Assembly (NCBI GenBank): GCA_963971285.1
Contig: OZ020264.1
Span: forward strand, 13,034,431 to 13,098,430
Length of the DNA: 64,000 nt
Direction of reading: 5' to 3'
From: Astropecten irregularis
Taxonomy: Eukaryota > Echinodermata > Asteroidea > Paxillosida > Astropectinidae
Shown: piece by piece, positions 34,489 to 45,911 of the stretch
Layout: each line of letters begins with the position of its first letter
Numbering within the stretch: the first letter of the stretch is position 1
Notes under the pieces: generated by a model
What the model was told of the DNA's origin: nothing
The model's input: only the letters and a program-made list of their open reading frames with translations
Databases searched by the model: none
Position numbers and translations under genes: made by a program

Positions 34489-37465
34489 GTTTTAAACTGT
34501 AGGATGCAAAGAAAAAATGTATCCAAAAAATATGCACAGTTTCAAGGAAGTGTACACATATAAATTATTATGTATATGATGCAGCACACACACAGTCAGG
34601 GTGAATGACAGACTGGTCTTTATATAGCTATGTCAACGGGGTCGCGAAAATGACATTTGCTATTCTGGTCGCACGTAAAATTGCCTGATTTTAAAAGGCT
34701 CTAAAACACTTACCTTCCCGTTTTTTGCCCCGAAACTTTCCAAACTTACGTAGAATTATCTCAGAATTGTGTTAATGTTAGATTTTGTTGACATTACGGA
34801 GGTTAAAAGTGACTTTTCTGAGTTTTTCAGACCATCGATTTTCCGTGGCCAAACTCGCGGTCGCCATTTTTACTTGAATGACCCGGAAGATGGGGGTTGA
34901 AGGTGGTCCAAAAAATGACGTATTTTCCGGTTAAAATGACCTTTATACTTGTTTTAAAAGGTCAGATGTCAACCTAAAGAGTTGTTCTGTTTACAAAAGC
35001 AGGTTAAACTGTGAAAATCGATGGATTAATTTCCGAAAACTTACGTCAAATTTTGTTTCACAGAATACGATAATTTTCATCTAGTTTTTATGGTTTTTAG
35101 AGGGTAAGATGTTAGGGGACGCCTTTTGTATGGCCATAAATGGATTCAGTGAGTCATTTTATGCCTAGAAAGTTAAGATTCCAAGCTGAAATCTGTTTCG
35201 CTCAATGCGAAATAAACCAAAACAAAACGAAGGTGCTTTGCCAGGACGGCGTGCATCGCATCTTTTCTATGCACTTTGAATGGTGGGTGTGGCGCAGGGG
35301 CAGATTTAAGGTTTTTTTTTGGGGGGCGAGGGGGGCCTAGGTTTGTTAAGTTTTATCCATGGTGTTATTAAAAATTCTGATTGATCATGCAGGCAGGTGG
35401 ACAAAATTGGAAATTATTAATTGATCAGAAATAATTATTATTAATTACTATGGATAATTAGGGGGCCTACTATAATTCTGTGTGTCATAGTACAGTTTAT
35501 TTTGTTTTCACTGGTTTTGCACTTGTTTAATTGGTGATGGCAATATTGGTTTAAATTAAAACAAATTAATCAACTTTTTAATCGTCTTTTACATTAATTT
35601 TAAATGAACATTACACTGTTAAAAAGATCAACAAGTATTTTTCTCTTGCTTCCATTTATTAGTATACATTACATTGTTATATATAATCAGCATATGAGAA
35701 AGCTCCTGCTCTCCTCCCCAGTCATCTTCATCATCTTCTTTCTTCGTCTTGTAATATTCTTTAAAATTATTCCTCAATCATTAGTCAGATCAGGAGTCAT
35801 CACAGCCATCCCCAACATTGCGTGTATAATGAATATCTGTTAATATTCTTCCTCCTCTTGTTATTTATTCCTCATTCATCTTGTCTGAGTGGGAGTGTTG
35901 GAAATAACAAATAGCGATAGCTGTCACACATTTCCCTTCCAAACTGTGATTTTAACATAATACATGAGTCCTATTTGTAAAGTCTTGTGAGCTGCAGGGT
36001 AAAATTCACTTCACATGGATAGCTGTAGTTTTTCATGACATAACCATGTGGTTCCAGAATGTAGTTTCCTAAACAGTCATCCACTATGGCTCAACATTTC
36101 GTATGAAGAATCTCCAAACACTGGGTACACACTGCAAGAAGATCTTGAGGCTGGACTCCGCTGGAGACCTAGTGATAGAAGAAGACTGAGTAATAGTGAA
36201 AACATTCAGGTTTAATGGTCAAACATCTAATTTTTTGGGGAACATCACAACTAGGTAACAATTACAAATCAGTTTTAAACATTTGCATTCCACTTACTGA
36301 TAACAATTTGTCTTGGTTTAATTGAAGTTTAAACTAGAGTGTACATTAAATAAAATGTTTAAATTATCCATTAAGAGTTCATCATTTAGACAAATTTAAG
36401 AAGCTCTTACTTTTGACTGGAGTTGTCTATTTCACTTTTATTTGCACCATTGCATTGATCACACCAAGGGCTTCAATTTGATATATACCTTGATAATATC
36501 AGACAAAAAAAATAATCAAATGAATAGACAATTAAAATTCCAAGAATTGCGCCAGAACAGTTCCATGCATTGTGCACCTTTATGGGGCCATAACCTGTGA
36601 ACGAAAGCACTGATTGGAATTATTTTTTCACCATCGCATTTCTCTCATCAAGAGCTTTAATTTTATGTATAATTTTAATATTTTTCATAAAAGAAAAAAT
36701 TTCGACTAACATAGCTACTTTATATTTTTCCTTTAAAGTTAATTAATTTCAACTGCACGACCTGTCGGCTGTATTAAACTATACGCATATAACAACTCAA
36801 GAAATCAGCTCAAGCAGGCATTGTATATATTTCAACTCACCAATGTAAATTACTGTCTTTTGAGCCAAACTTTTACCAACACGTGTGCGAGATGTCTGTG
36901 TACATGGGCGTCGCCATATTGAATGCTGCATTCTGGGCTTTTCCTGAGATCGTTGAGGGCGCCCTAAGTGTACATAAATAAAGATTGCCCAAAATTTCTG
37001 CGGTGTAGACAATTTTCCGCCTACCAGAATCGAAGAATTCTGGGTTGTTTTTCGGTAAGTGTCAACTCAGACATATCATGCAACTATCGTGTTTCCGTAG
37101 GTTGTGAATTTTTCTCGATCGGAGCATAAATCTAGACAGAATTTCGACTGGAATCGTACAGTCCTTTGTCATGATTACACAGCCTACTGAAAATGCATAG
37201 ATCCTACAATATGTCACTTGTCAACTGTACGAATACTGGAATAGGCCTTATCGTGTGTCAAGCAGTGCAGTGTTTCAATTTTAATTATTTGTTATTGTAG
37301 ACCTGGGATTTGGTTTTGGTAAAATCATCATGTCCTAACATGCAGTTACAGGGCATTTGATGCCAGCCTTTTGCCTCACCATCGTCTTTTGGGATTTGTT
37401 ATTTCAATTAACAATCAATTGCATTGTCAGTAATTATTCATTGTTTACTTTTTCCTCCATCGTAG
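34489..37465. promoter_or_regulatory. Head-to-head intergenic region BMS1 / PHC
   Basis: Near 34860 the sequence 'tcgcggtcgccatttttact' contains, on the minus strand, AAAATGGCGACC, a YY1-like element typical of housekeeping starts; it could mark the BMS1 promoter. Near 36910 'cgtcgccatattgaatgctg' may do the same for PHC. A likely untranslated PHC exon ends at 37054 (TTCG|GTAAGTG), with an acceptor at 37464-37465. The 35.0-36.8 kb middle is AT-rich, and I see no gene or recognisable repeat there. Confidence 0.45.
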
Positions 37466-37516
37466 GAGTGAGAAGAGTTGGTCTTCATTCCGTCCAATCA
37501 CACGGGCCAGTCAAAG

Positions 37517-40500
37517 ATGAGTAATCAACAGCCGAGTCCCCGACCGCTCGCCATGGCAACGACACCACCGGCCATAGCAACGACGCCACCAGCAAACCCA
37601 CCACTATTAGTGGAGCAAAGCAAACATGTAAATGGTTGAATTCAGTGGCTAGTTGCGATGATCGTAAACATGGCGACATGAACCAAAGGGTTAAGATCAT
37701 CGCAACTATTCACTGGCTAAACCTATGTACCTTGAACAAGAAAAATTAATAATGTTCATCAAGTATAATATAATGGTGCAAGTTTGCAAATGAGTACACA
37801 ACTTGCTTCTGTGAATTTGGTTAAATTACAGGGATGAGATTTCTCAAATTTTTGTCTGATTTCAGATTTTTTGTTTTGGACTATTTTTCCTTGCAGGCTT
37901 TGTACAAAAGTATAGGAGATTTTCAGAGTTCAGATTTGTTATGCCCCCTGTCAATTGTTTTCAGATATTTTGACCATTGGTCAATATCATCCCTGGTTTT
38001 AGATATTAACGATTTTTCATGTTTCATCCTCTGTTCTCTGTAGCCATTGTCGACGTCATCACCGTCACCTGCTTCGGTGGCCATCCTACCATCTGCAATT
38101 CCACCTCCGGCTCACCAGCGACTTGCCCTACCTCCCCCTGCTGGTGCATCTGGAGGCCACTCCCCTACAACCAGTAAGAATTAAGAGAGGGGGCGGGGCT
38201 AACAAGATGTGGGAATCGAGATTGAAATTGGTCTCCTGATCAGTCTGAATTTACATGTAGTTGAAACAATAGGAGTGTCGATGTCACCGCCAAAAGCATT
38301 ACAGTGGAATGCCACTATTACGAACGTGGCAGGATCCACAGAAATTGTCTGTTATAGTTGTCGTTCATTATAGCGATTTAAGCAGCACTTATATTTTTTG
38401 TACGCACAATTTGGGAGCCAAGGATGATATTTTAGTGTATAGCCGAATGTTTGGTATAGCGGTGTTTGTTATTGCAACTTGTAGTCCTAAACTGTAGTCT
38501 TAAAGTGGTATTAGGCTCATGGTTAACGATGTCTGTAGGATGTGTGTTTTTGACATTTTTGCATTGTTGTGGTTGTTTATTTTCAGCTCTTGGTCCTCCA
38601 GTTCTAAGTCCAGCTCACCATCCTCACCAAATCATGTTTCCTAGCGGCTCCTCGCCAGTGGCGGCTACCCCGATACCAATGACCGTCACTAGCCCCATCG
38701 GTAAGCACGGCGGAAGCCTCGGTGCCCTGACAGCTTCGGTGAATGCCCTGCAGCGCCCCACCAGCACCTCAGGTCACTACCTGGTCCAGCATTCCCCAAA
38801 GAGTCCCCCTTCAACTGCACTGGTCAGTGGGATGCAGTCCGGCATTCGGCTCCTCAGGCCGCCTCTGAAGAGTCCGTCGGGAGCGAGGTCTGACCAGGCC
38901 GTCATCATTACCACCCAGACTCCAATCTTTAACCGGTCACACCACCTGACGACCTCGGCTACCATGATCAGCCCCGCGGGCACCACTACAATGTCCACGC
39001 TGGTGCGCGTGACGCCGTCAATGCAGCAGGCCATTCACCACACCCAGCAGCGTCCGCTCATCATCCAGCCCCGCATGATGAGCGGCCTGGGACTGATCAC
39101 GACTGCGGAAGGCCCGTTGATCCGTGGAGTCACGCCGACCATGGTCAACCCCACGATGATCAACCCTTACAACGGCAGCCAGTCCAAGCTCCACTCGGCC
39201 CTGACAGGATTCAGCGATGGACACCCTCCGAGGATCCACCTGCCACCCACAGCTCACGGACCGGGACCCCTGAGCTTGGTGGCTCAGGTTCATCCTCAGG
39301 GAAAGAGTCCCTCCTTCACGTTGCACCCTCAAAAGACCAACCATCCCATCCACCAGCAGATGAGGACTATTGCTCCTGCCAAGTCTCCACCCTCTCACAT
39401 CCCGCTGCAACCCAAACGTCCTCCTCCTTACCCCTCCGGACCCACAAAGCCCCTTTCCCAGCACCCGCTATCGCCCGGTGCCTCGGATGCAATGAAGCAC
39501 AAGACCAAACCCTCAACCCCTGCCACCAAGCCAGGATCACAGGTTAAGCCCATCAAGCTAGTCCAACAGCAGGGTCAGAGTTCGGGGGTCAAGGTCGTGA
39601 AACCTGTCCAGCGAGAGAAGAAGACCACACCCTCTCCCATCCCTGTCCCGCCTCTTGTCATCCCGACGGCTCCTATCCGGCCTGAAGTAACATCCTCCTT
39701 ACAGACGCAGCAATCCCATCCTCCCTCCAGCCAGTCTGACTTGTCAGTGAGTCTACCGCCGAGGGCAGAGGTCATCGGGGTGACAGAGGGGGTCGCGAGG
39801 GTGGAGAGACAAGTTCCCAAGGCCGTGGTCAAACCGCAGGTGTTGACCCACGTCATTGATGGGTTTATCATTGAAGAATCCAAGGAGCCCTTCTCGGTGA
39901 GTTGTGATTTATTTTTCAGTCTCAGTTTTTCAAATTTTATCAATTTTTTGATAATCTAAAGACCAAGTGATTTTAAAATTTAAGAACTCTATGAAATATT
40001 TGTTTGCTGAGCATAACATTCACAAGGAGTTTTTGCCGGCATATTTTATTTACCAAGGTTTTAGGATGCTTAATCAAATTTTGGTGCTAAGCAGCTCTAT
40101 GAAATTGAGCCCTGACTAGTTCCTGTGAAGTGAGCGCAAGACCGATTCTCATATTGCTGTACTCAACCCAGAGCTCTGTCCCATGCATCAAGCCTAATGA
40201 TAATGTCATCCCCCTTTACCTCCCACACCAAAGAAATCTAGACCCCGCCCCCTCATGAACTGAACAGATTAGGGCCAAGTTCAATGTACAGGGTGTATGG
40301 TTCCCCGTGTCACACATTGACCCATGCAGTCTGTTTGCTTTGTACAATCAGAGCTGGAAACAATCCGGAGGCGCCAGCCTACCACCTTCAAGAGTGAGAC
40401 CATTCTCTAATCGTCTTTTAGTTTTTTATTTATTTTTATTAGTTTATTTGTTGTTTTTTATTGGTTTCTCTTGAAGTGTAGTAGTATTAGTATCATTTCT

Positions 40501-43420
40501 GTATTTTTGATTTTATATTATTTTTGCTTGACCGTTACCAACTCGAGAAAATATGTATGACTAAGCAATTTTGGTGTGACTACAGCTTGCAATTAATCCT
40601 AAACATTGATGCATGTAATATCTTGTAAGCTGCCCCAAAAAAAGGTTAACTTTTCATTAGCATGGGAGTATCTACGTCGTACACGTGTATATAGAGGTTT
40701 CCAAATAGGCATGTAATGGTTCAGATGGAGGTTTGCATCGCTTGGGTCGGTACCGTCTGGTACTGAGCAATGTGCCTATGTGGGTGGTATTAATCTCAGT
40801 ATTAACATGGACACGGTTACACAGATGGTCTGTCAAGTCTTACAATAGACCATCCCGGCCTGTCAATCAAACTGTGTGCATTGACCAATTGACCATTCCG
40901 GCTTTGCTCTTGAGCCCCGCATGACCAAGTTTGACCGAGGTTATGGACGGCGGGTCCTCCAATTGGTCAATGTGCACAGTTTGATTGACAGGCCAGAAGG
41001 GTCCATTGGAGTCGTTGTCGTCCATAACCTCGGTCAAACTCAGTCACAAGCAGTAATGTAAAACATGTGGTTTTACTAAGGTGGGCGGGGCTTAAGACCA
41101 AAGCCTGAACTGTCCATTAGGTTTATATAAGTACAGTATTCCCCCATAAGCTGATACTAAAGTGATAGTCTTCTTCAGTTTTCTTGTTCACTACACAGTC
41201 TGCATGCGGTCATTGTATTCACTCATATTGGTGATTATGTGGTGTACGTACGTACTACAAATGTATGTTTTCCCCCAGGAATGGTGATTTAGATTGTATT
41301 GGTACATGTTTGCATTTTGGGGTTGGTGTTATTTTGGTATCATTCTGCATGAATGTCAATTTCTTCTTTTCAAAGAAATTTTTCTTTCTCACTACCCTAA
41401 GCAAGGACTTTCTGCAGAATGCACTAGGTTAGCCTAGAAATTCTTCACTAATTGATTGAGCGCCGAAAGTCTTGCTTACGGATTCCATGAAATAGATTAT
41501 ACACTTATTAGTACCCGAATCCATGAAATTGGGCCCTGTATTCCAATGGCACACTTCTATGTCTTGGGTCAAGTTGGGCCGGCATGTCCCTAAACAAAGG
41601 TTTGTAGTATCCTGGATTCTTGTAGTACCGGTATGTATAGCTGTCATGTGTCCCTTAAAGTCTAGCAACTCTATTACGAAGCCTACCTCAGGTCAGGTGG
41701 TCCACCTTGTCACAGTCATTTTTGTTCTTATTTGACAATGATTCCAGGTGGGACCGTCCTCCCTGCTGTCTGATGAATATTCTCAGCTGGATTCCCGACT
41801 GCAGAGGTCCCGCAACAACCAGGACGGATCACAGTCCCAGAAAAGATCAGGTAGCTAGTCAGGTTGCTCTGTCGCCAATGTCTTTGTGTTCCGTTTAGGG
41901 AGCCGAGCATTGTTTCTGTTGTCACATTCCAGTTTCTCATCTCTTGTTTCCTGATCTTAAAATCTGATCTTTTATCTGGAATTCAGTTTCCGTCATTATC
42001 GCAGATTTTGTTTCTTATCCAAAGTAAGTTAGCTCATCTCTTGTCTGGAGTCCTGGGGTCGATTTTTAACAAACTCATCGTAACTTACTATCAATCGTAG
42101 GATATGAAGGGTTATCCTTTGTAACTGGTGTTACGATTGATTGTAGGGCTTTGTGAAATCGACCTCTGATTTCTAAACCCAAATTCTGATTCCTTATCTA
42201 AAATGTATCCTATCAAATTCCTATTTTTTATCTGAAATCAACATATTCATATTTCAGTCCCCGATATTCCCACTGATTTGTCTTCTTTTTGTTCACATGG
42301 TATCTTCTAGCCCCTCCAGATGGGGCAGAGGATATGGATGGCTCGGCTCTTAGGTGTGAGTTCTGCGGTAAGGTGGACCGGCCCCACAAGTTCAAGCGCT
42401 CCAAGCGCTTCTGCTCCATCTCCTGCAGCAAGCGCTACAACGTGGGCTGCAGTAAGCGGCTAGGGCTCTTCGCCCCTCAGCGGGAGAACCACGAACGCAT
42501 CAAGCACAAGCTGAAGCTACAGACCAAGGCCAAGCCGCTGAAGGGATCCAGGGGGAAGCACGGCCGGCTCAGCTTCAACGTCGACAGACCCTGGGTAAGA
42601 TTTGCTGTCATTGTGTATCTGCAAAATTTAATGCGAGTAATATTTTCAGTGTAAAATGTGCAACCCCTTAGATTTTGTTCATGGCATCTGCCTTTGCTCT
42701 TGGCAGCAGCCTTTGCTCTTCCAAAGTCAAACTCTAGACAGTTGATCTGTGATTGGAAGCCCTGAAGATAGAGTGTCTGTACTCTATGGTCATCGGGTCT
42801 TCTGTTTAATTTTGGTAGAGTTTGGCCGGCAGCCTTGTATTCATATTTTGTCCATGAGATATTTGTGATGATTTGTAACACAGAGTATCATTTTGCTTCC
42901 ATCAATTCAGTGCCAGCAGCTCATTGCGAAGTCTTTCACACAGACGGAGCGAGGCTACAGTCAGGACGGGCAACAAGGCTCTACGTCCTCCGCGTCCTCC
43001 TTGCCTCAGAGCTCCGGTGCCGGCAACACCGCTGCTGCTGTGGCCATCAGCCAGGACAGGGACAGCAACAGCAGCAGCGCCGGTCCCTCTGAGGGCTCTT
43101 CCTCCATGGAATCCTCTCTGACCTTCTCCCCGTCGCCCAACAGCGAGGCGGACGACACCACGCCGGTCTCGGATGACGCCTTCGACGACCCACCCGGCCT
43201 TGAAGGCGACCCTGCCAAGTGGTCGGTTCAGGACGTCTACGACTTCATCCGGGACCTGCCTGGTTGCTCGGACTATGCGGAGGAGTTCCTCCGACAGGAG
43301 ATCGATGGACAGGCCTTGATGCTACTCAAGGAGGACCATTTGATGACGGCAATGAACATGAAGCTCGGCCCAGCACTGAAGATAATCAGCCGGATTTACT
43401 CTCTCAAGGAGAAATTATGA
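37517..43420 (+). CDS. PHC: Polyhomeotic-like protein (PRC1 subunit)
   Basis: PHC proteins are core members of the canonical Polycomb repressive complex 1 in the nucleus. Six coding exons are 37517-37627, 38044-38173, 38587-39896, 41748-41850, 42311-42594 and 42911-43420, giving 815 residues. The N-terminal two-thirds is Pro/Ser/Thr-rich and low complexity. The HD1 motif (KPQVLTHVIDGFIIEE, about residues 495-517) ends exon 4. An FCS zinc finger (RCEFCGKVDRPHKFKRSKRF, CSISCSKRYNVGC) lies at about 564-605. A C-terminal SAM domain (KWSVQDVYDFIRDLPGC, EEFLRQEIDGQALMLLKEDH, MKLGPALKII) occupies 750-813 and by family would polymerise. The order HD1-FCS-SAM is diagnostic. The ATG at 37517 lies in the first coding exon downstream of a likely untranslated exon. 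A single invertebrate gene would correspond to vertebrate PHC1-3, so the symbol is generic. Confidence 0.95.
37650..37708. mobile_element. 59-bp miniature of the Mutator-like family, with target duplication
   Basis: It begins TAGTTGCGATGATCGTAA and ends AAGATCATCGCAACTA. It is flanked by TTCAGTGGC (37641-37649) and TTCACTGGC (37709-37717), a 9-bp duplication with one mismatch. The same ends and duplication length are seen at 58032-60083. It lies in PHC intron 1 just after the donor at 37628. Confidence 0.85.
40064..40117. mobile_element. GGGGCCAATTTCA-type MITE end fragment (PHC intron)
   Basis: 'ggtgctaagcagctctatga' followed by 'aattgagccctg' is the right terminus of the family. Another terminus, 'catgaaattgggccctg', is at 41521-41537. 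Confidence 0.5.
40352..40393 (+). CDS. Possible 42-nt cassette exon of PHC
   Basis: An acceptor (TACAATCAG|AGC) and donor (AGA|GTGAGAC) bound exactly 14 codons, reading SWKQSGGASLPPSR. Both neighbouring exons join at phase 0, so inclusion would keep the frame between HD1 and the following exon. There is no homology evidence; the default joining without it matches the family better. Confidence 0.25.
40857..41039. repeat. Two interleaved inverted repeats in PHC intron 4
   Basis: Repeat A (40857-40890, 'ggcctgtcaatcaaactgtg…') is complementary to 40961-40994 over 34 bases with few mismatches. Repeat B (40929-40948, GTTTGACCGAGGTTATGGAC) is perfectly complementary to 41020-41039. The order A-B-A'-B' is interleaved, not nested. 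Confidence 0.8.
42055..42166. mobile_element. GGGGTCGATTTCAC-type MITE in PHC intron 5
   Basis: It begins GGGGTCGATTTTTAACAAAC and ends GGGCTTTGTGAAATCGACCTC. It shares 'cgtaacttactatcaatcgt' with the other copies. Confidence 0.7.
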
Positions 43421-45305
43421 GATGCAGTCCAACGACTCAGCAGCCCTTCGAGTCTCTCCAACACTGACCCCTTCAGGTCTGTCTGAAAGATAGACTGGTG
43501 CCACCACTGGTCTTGCATCAAACTACATGATACCTCCTCTGGGTACTAGACCAAGATGGCAGATTGGGGAACCATGCAGTGGCCATTTTGGCTTATTTGG
43601 CTTAAGCTATCGTGGAGTTAGACTGGTGCCAATGATTGGCCCTCATTAATAGCAAAATGTGGCATGAGCTCCATGGGAACCAGACAAAGCATGCTGCATT
43701 TCTCGACAGTGATTTAAGCTGGTATGTAACAGTATTGGTGACAACTTTTTTTTTTATAGTGAAACAGTTCAAACATTTGTGATAAAAGTAATTTTATAAT
43801 AAGTGTGATGTCAAATGTCTTTTGGAAAACAAAACAATTCTGTGTAATTTGTGCAAACTGTCAGAACAATTTTACAAAATAATGTTGATTCAGTAATTAT
43901 GTTTTGTGTGGAACGGTACATATGTAGGTGAACCTGTTTGTCAGTAGAACTTGATGTATTCTCTATGAAAATAAAAATGAAAAACTTTTTTTTTGCCAAA
44001 CTGTCCGATCTGCACTCACAATAACAAGTAGAAATGGCAGATGAATTGGTCAGTTTGTGAGATTGGGGATGAAGTATTTATTGGTGTTATGAGAAGAAGA
44101 TTTCAGTTGAAAGATGTACTGGTATATGCTTAGGTTTTGAAGGTGATAAATTGACTTCATTACAGGTTTTGTTCCATTGCAGGTGCAAAAACTTTACTCA
44201 GTCGCAAGTACCGAAAACTTAAATTACTCAAATACAGTATGAGCATCAAACATTTACTCATTTAATGAGTACAGGGATCGATTTCACGAAGCTTACGATC
44301 GATTGTAACTCGAGTTACGAAGGATAACCCATCATATCCTACGTAGGGCTGCAATGCATCATAAGTCCTTCGATTGATAGCAAGTTACAATGAGGTTGGT
44401 GAAATCGACCCCAGAAATCTTTGGTTATGAATAACTATAGAAACATATACTCAAATACATTTTGAGCATAGAAAGATAATATTTGTTTTGTACACAGATA
44501 CAAGCTTGAACAAAAGAAATGGATGTTTTCAAACAAACCTACTTAAAAGTATGAGTAAAGAGAAACAAATTAATGTATTCAGATATGAAAATGAGTGTTT
44601 CAATGTTGGACATTATTGAGAGTGAAAGGTTTCATCTTAGTAAATCTAAATCATGACCGCAAGACCAGTAATTCCACCGAAGAATAACACTTTTGAAGTG
44701 GTACAACACATGCAAAGAAATTTAAAATGAAATCTGAATTTGTACAGATTTTTTCATAATGTGAAATTATGTGTATTCTCCCTGCACTGGTGGCTTAGAT
44801 AACAAACATTTTATTGATTTGATGGAATTTTAAAGATAAAATTCAATAATTTGATAGTTACCTCTCTTTTGTTTTTTACTATTATTTATTTTTATGCTCA
44901 TATGTAGTTAATAATGATGCTTATCTACAGCCGTTAGTGCATGGGTTCTTGTCATTATAATCACTGTACATAACATGTTCGTTAGTATACCCTTTTCTTA
45001 ATTAACATTTTCACAATTAGGAAAAGAAATTGATTATCTGGACAAATGTAACTTGAACATCTAGTATCAGAGAGTTGTGGTTAGGCTGGTTTCCTGGTAG
45101 TTTATGTTGCGTATTTTATTCGTTTGTGAAGTTAAAGGTGCAGGTTTGTAGAAATCAGGTTTTGTAATCAAATTGAACAGTATGTTGTATCCGTAATTCT
45201 TAGATTATTTCGTTATCGAATGTTTTGGGCTAATTGCTACTACTACATGTATCTTGCCATATTATTTGTCAGTTATGTTGGACTTTATATTTTCCTGGAA
45301 ATAAA
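43421..45305 (+). other. PHC 3' UTR and intergenic DNA
   Basis: AT-rich sequence follows the stop. AATAAA hexamers occur near 43970 and 45300, either of which could terminate PHC transcripts. It contains a complete MITE (44274-44412). I see no open frame with gene-like content. Confidence 0.5.
44274..44412. mobile_element. GGGGTCGATTTCAC-type MITE, complete
   Basis: It begins GGGATCGATTTCACGAAGCT and ends GGTTGGTGAAATCGACCCC. Interior complementary segments include 'aacccatcatatcctacg'. It is about 139 bp long. Confidence 0.78.
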
Positions 45306-45779
45306 ATGAAATATTTCATTTCAACGAAAAATACGAAGAGGCCTTCTTTTGCCAGTCTTTAAGATGTGTCAGCATTTTTCTCTCTCTCTACAAATGAAAA
45401 ATTTCAAATGTTCTGATCGGATTTCGACGAATGAACATACGGTTTTGTTTAGTTTGTTCTATGTTAAAGGTAATGTCGTACTTTGGTATGCAGCCGCAGC
45501 CGAGATTTGGGACACGGCCTTATACTTTTGATTCTCAATTATGATCAGGCGACGGTGGAGCACTTAATAACTTATAAAATAAATCCAAAAATTTGCAGAA
45601 CTTAGTATTTTTTTCCTTTCCGTTTTAATTTGTTGCTTCTTGTTTTGGTTTTTGTCGGCCCGAGTACTTTTACTAACACAATGAAAAGTAACATGACTTT
45701 GATGATTCATTGCTTACCCAACTTTTGGAATTAAAACAGGAACATTCAGTCGATACTTCGGGTCCTGAAACGAAGACAT

Positions 45780-45911
45780 TTTAATAAATTTCGCTCTTCG
45801 GCGGGAAAGATTGAACCAATCACGGACGACGGTGGTAACTTCGTGGTACCAAAAAATCACGCCCATCACGCCACGAAGCGCCCTCTACAGGCCGCCAGCG
45901 GACAGTCCAAG
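45780..45911 (+). promoter_or_regulatory. MRPL47 promoter region
   Basis: Just upstream of the gene are GGCGGGAAA (E2F-like) and CCAATCA (CCAAT box) at about 45800-45822. The start region reads CAAGATGGCAGCC, a combined YY1-like and Kozak context common at housekeeping genes. There is no TATA box. Confidence 0.45.
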
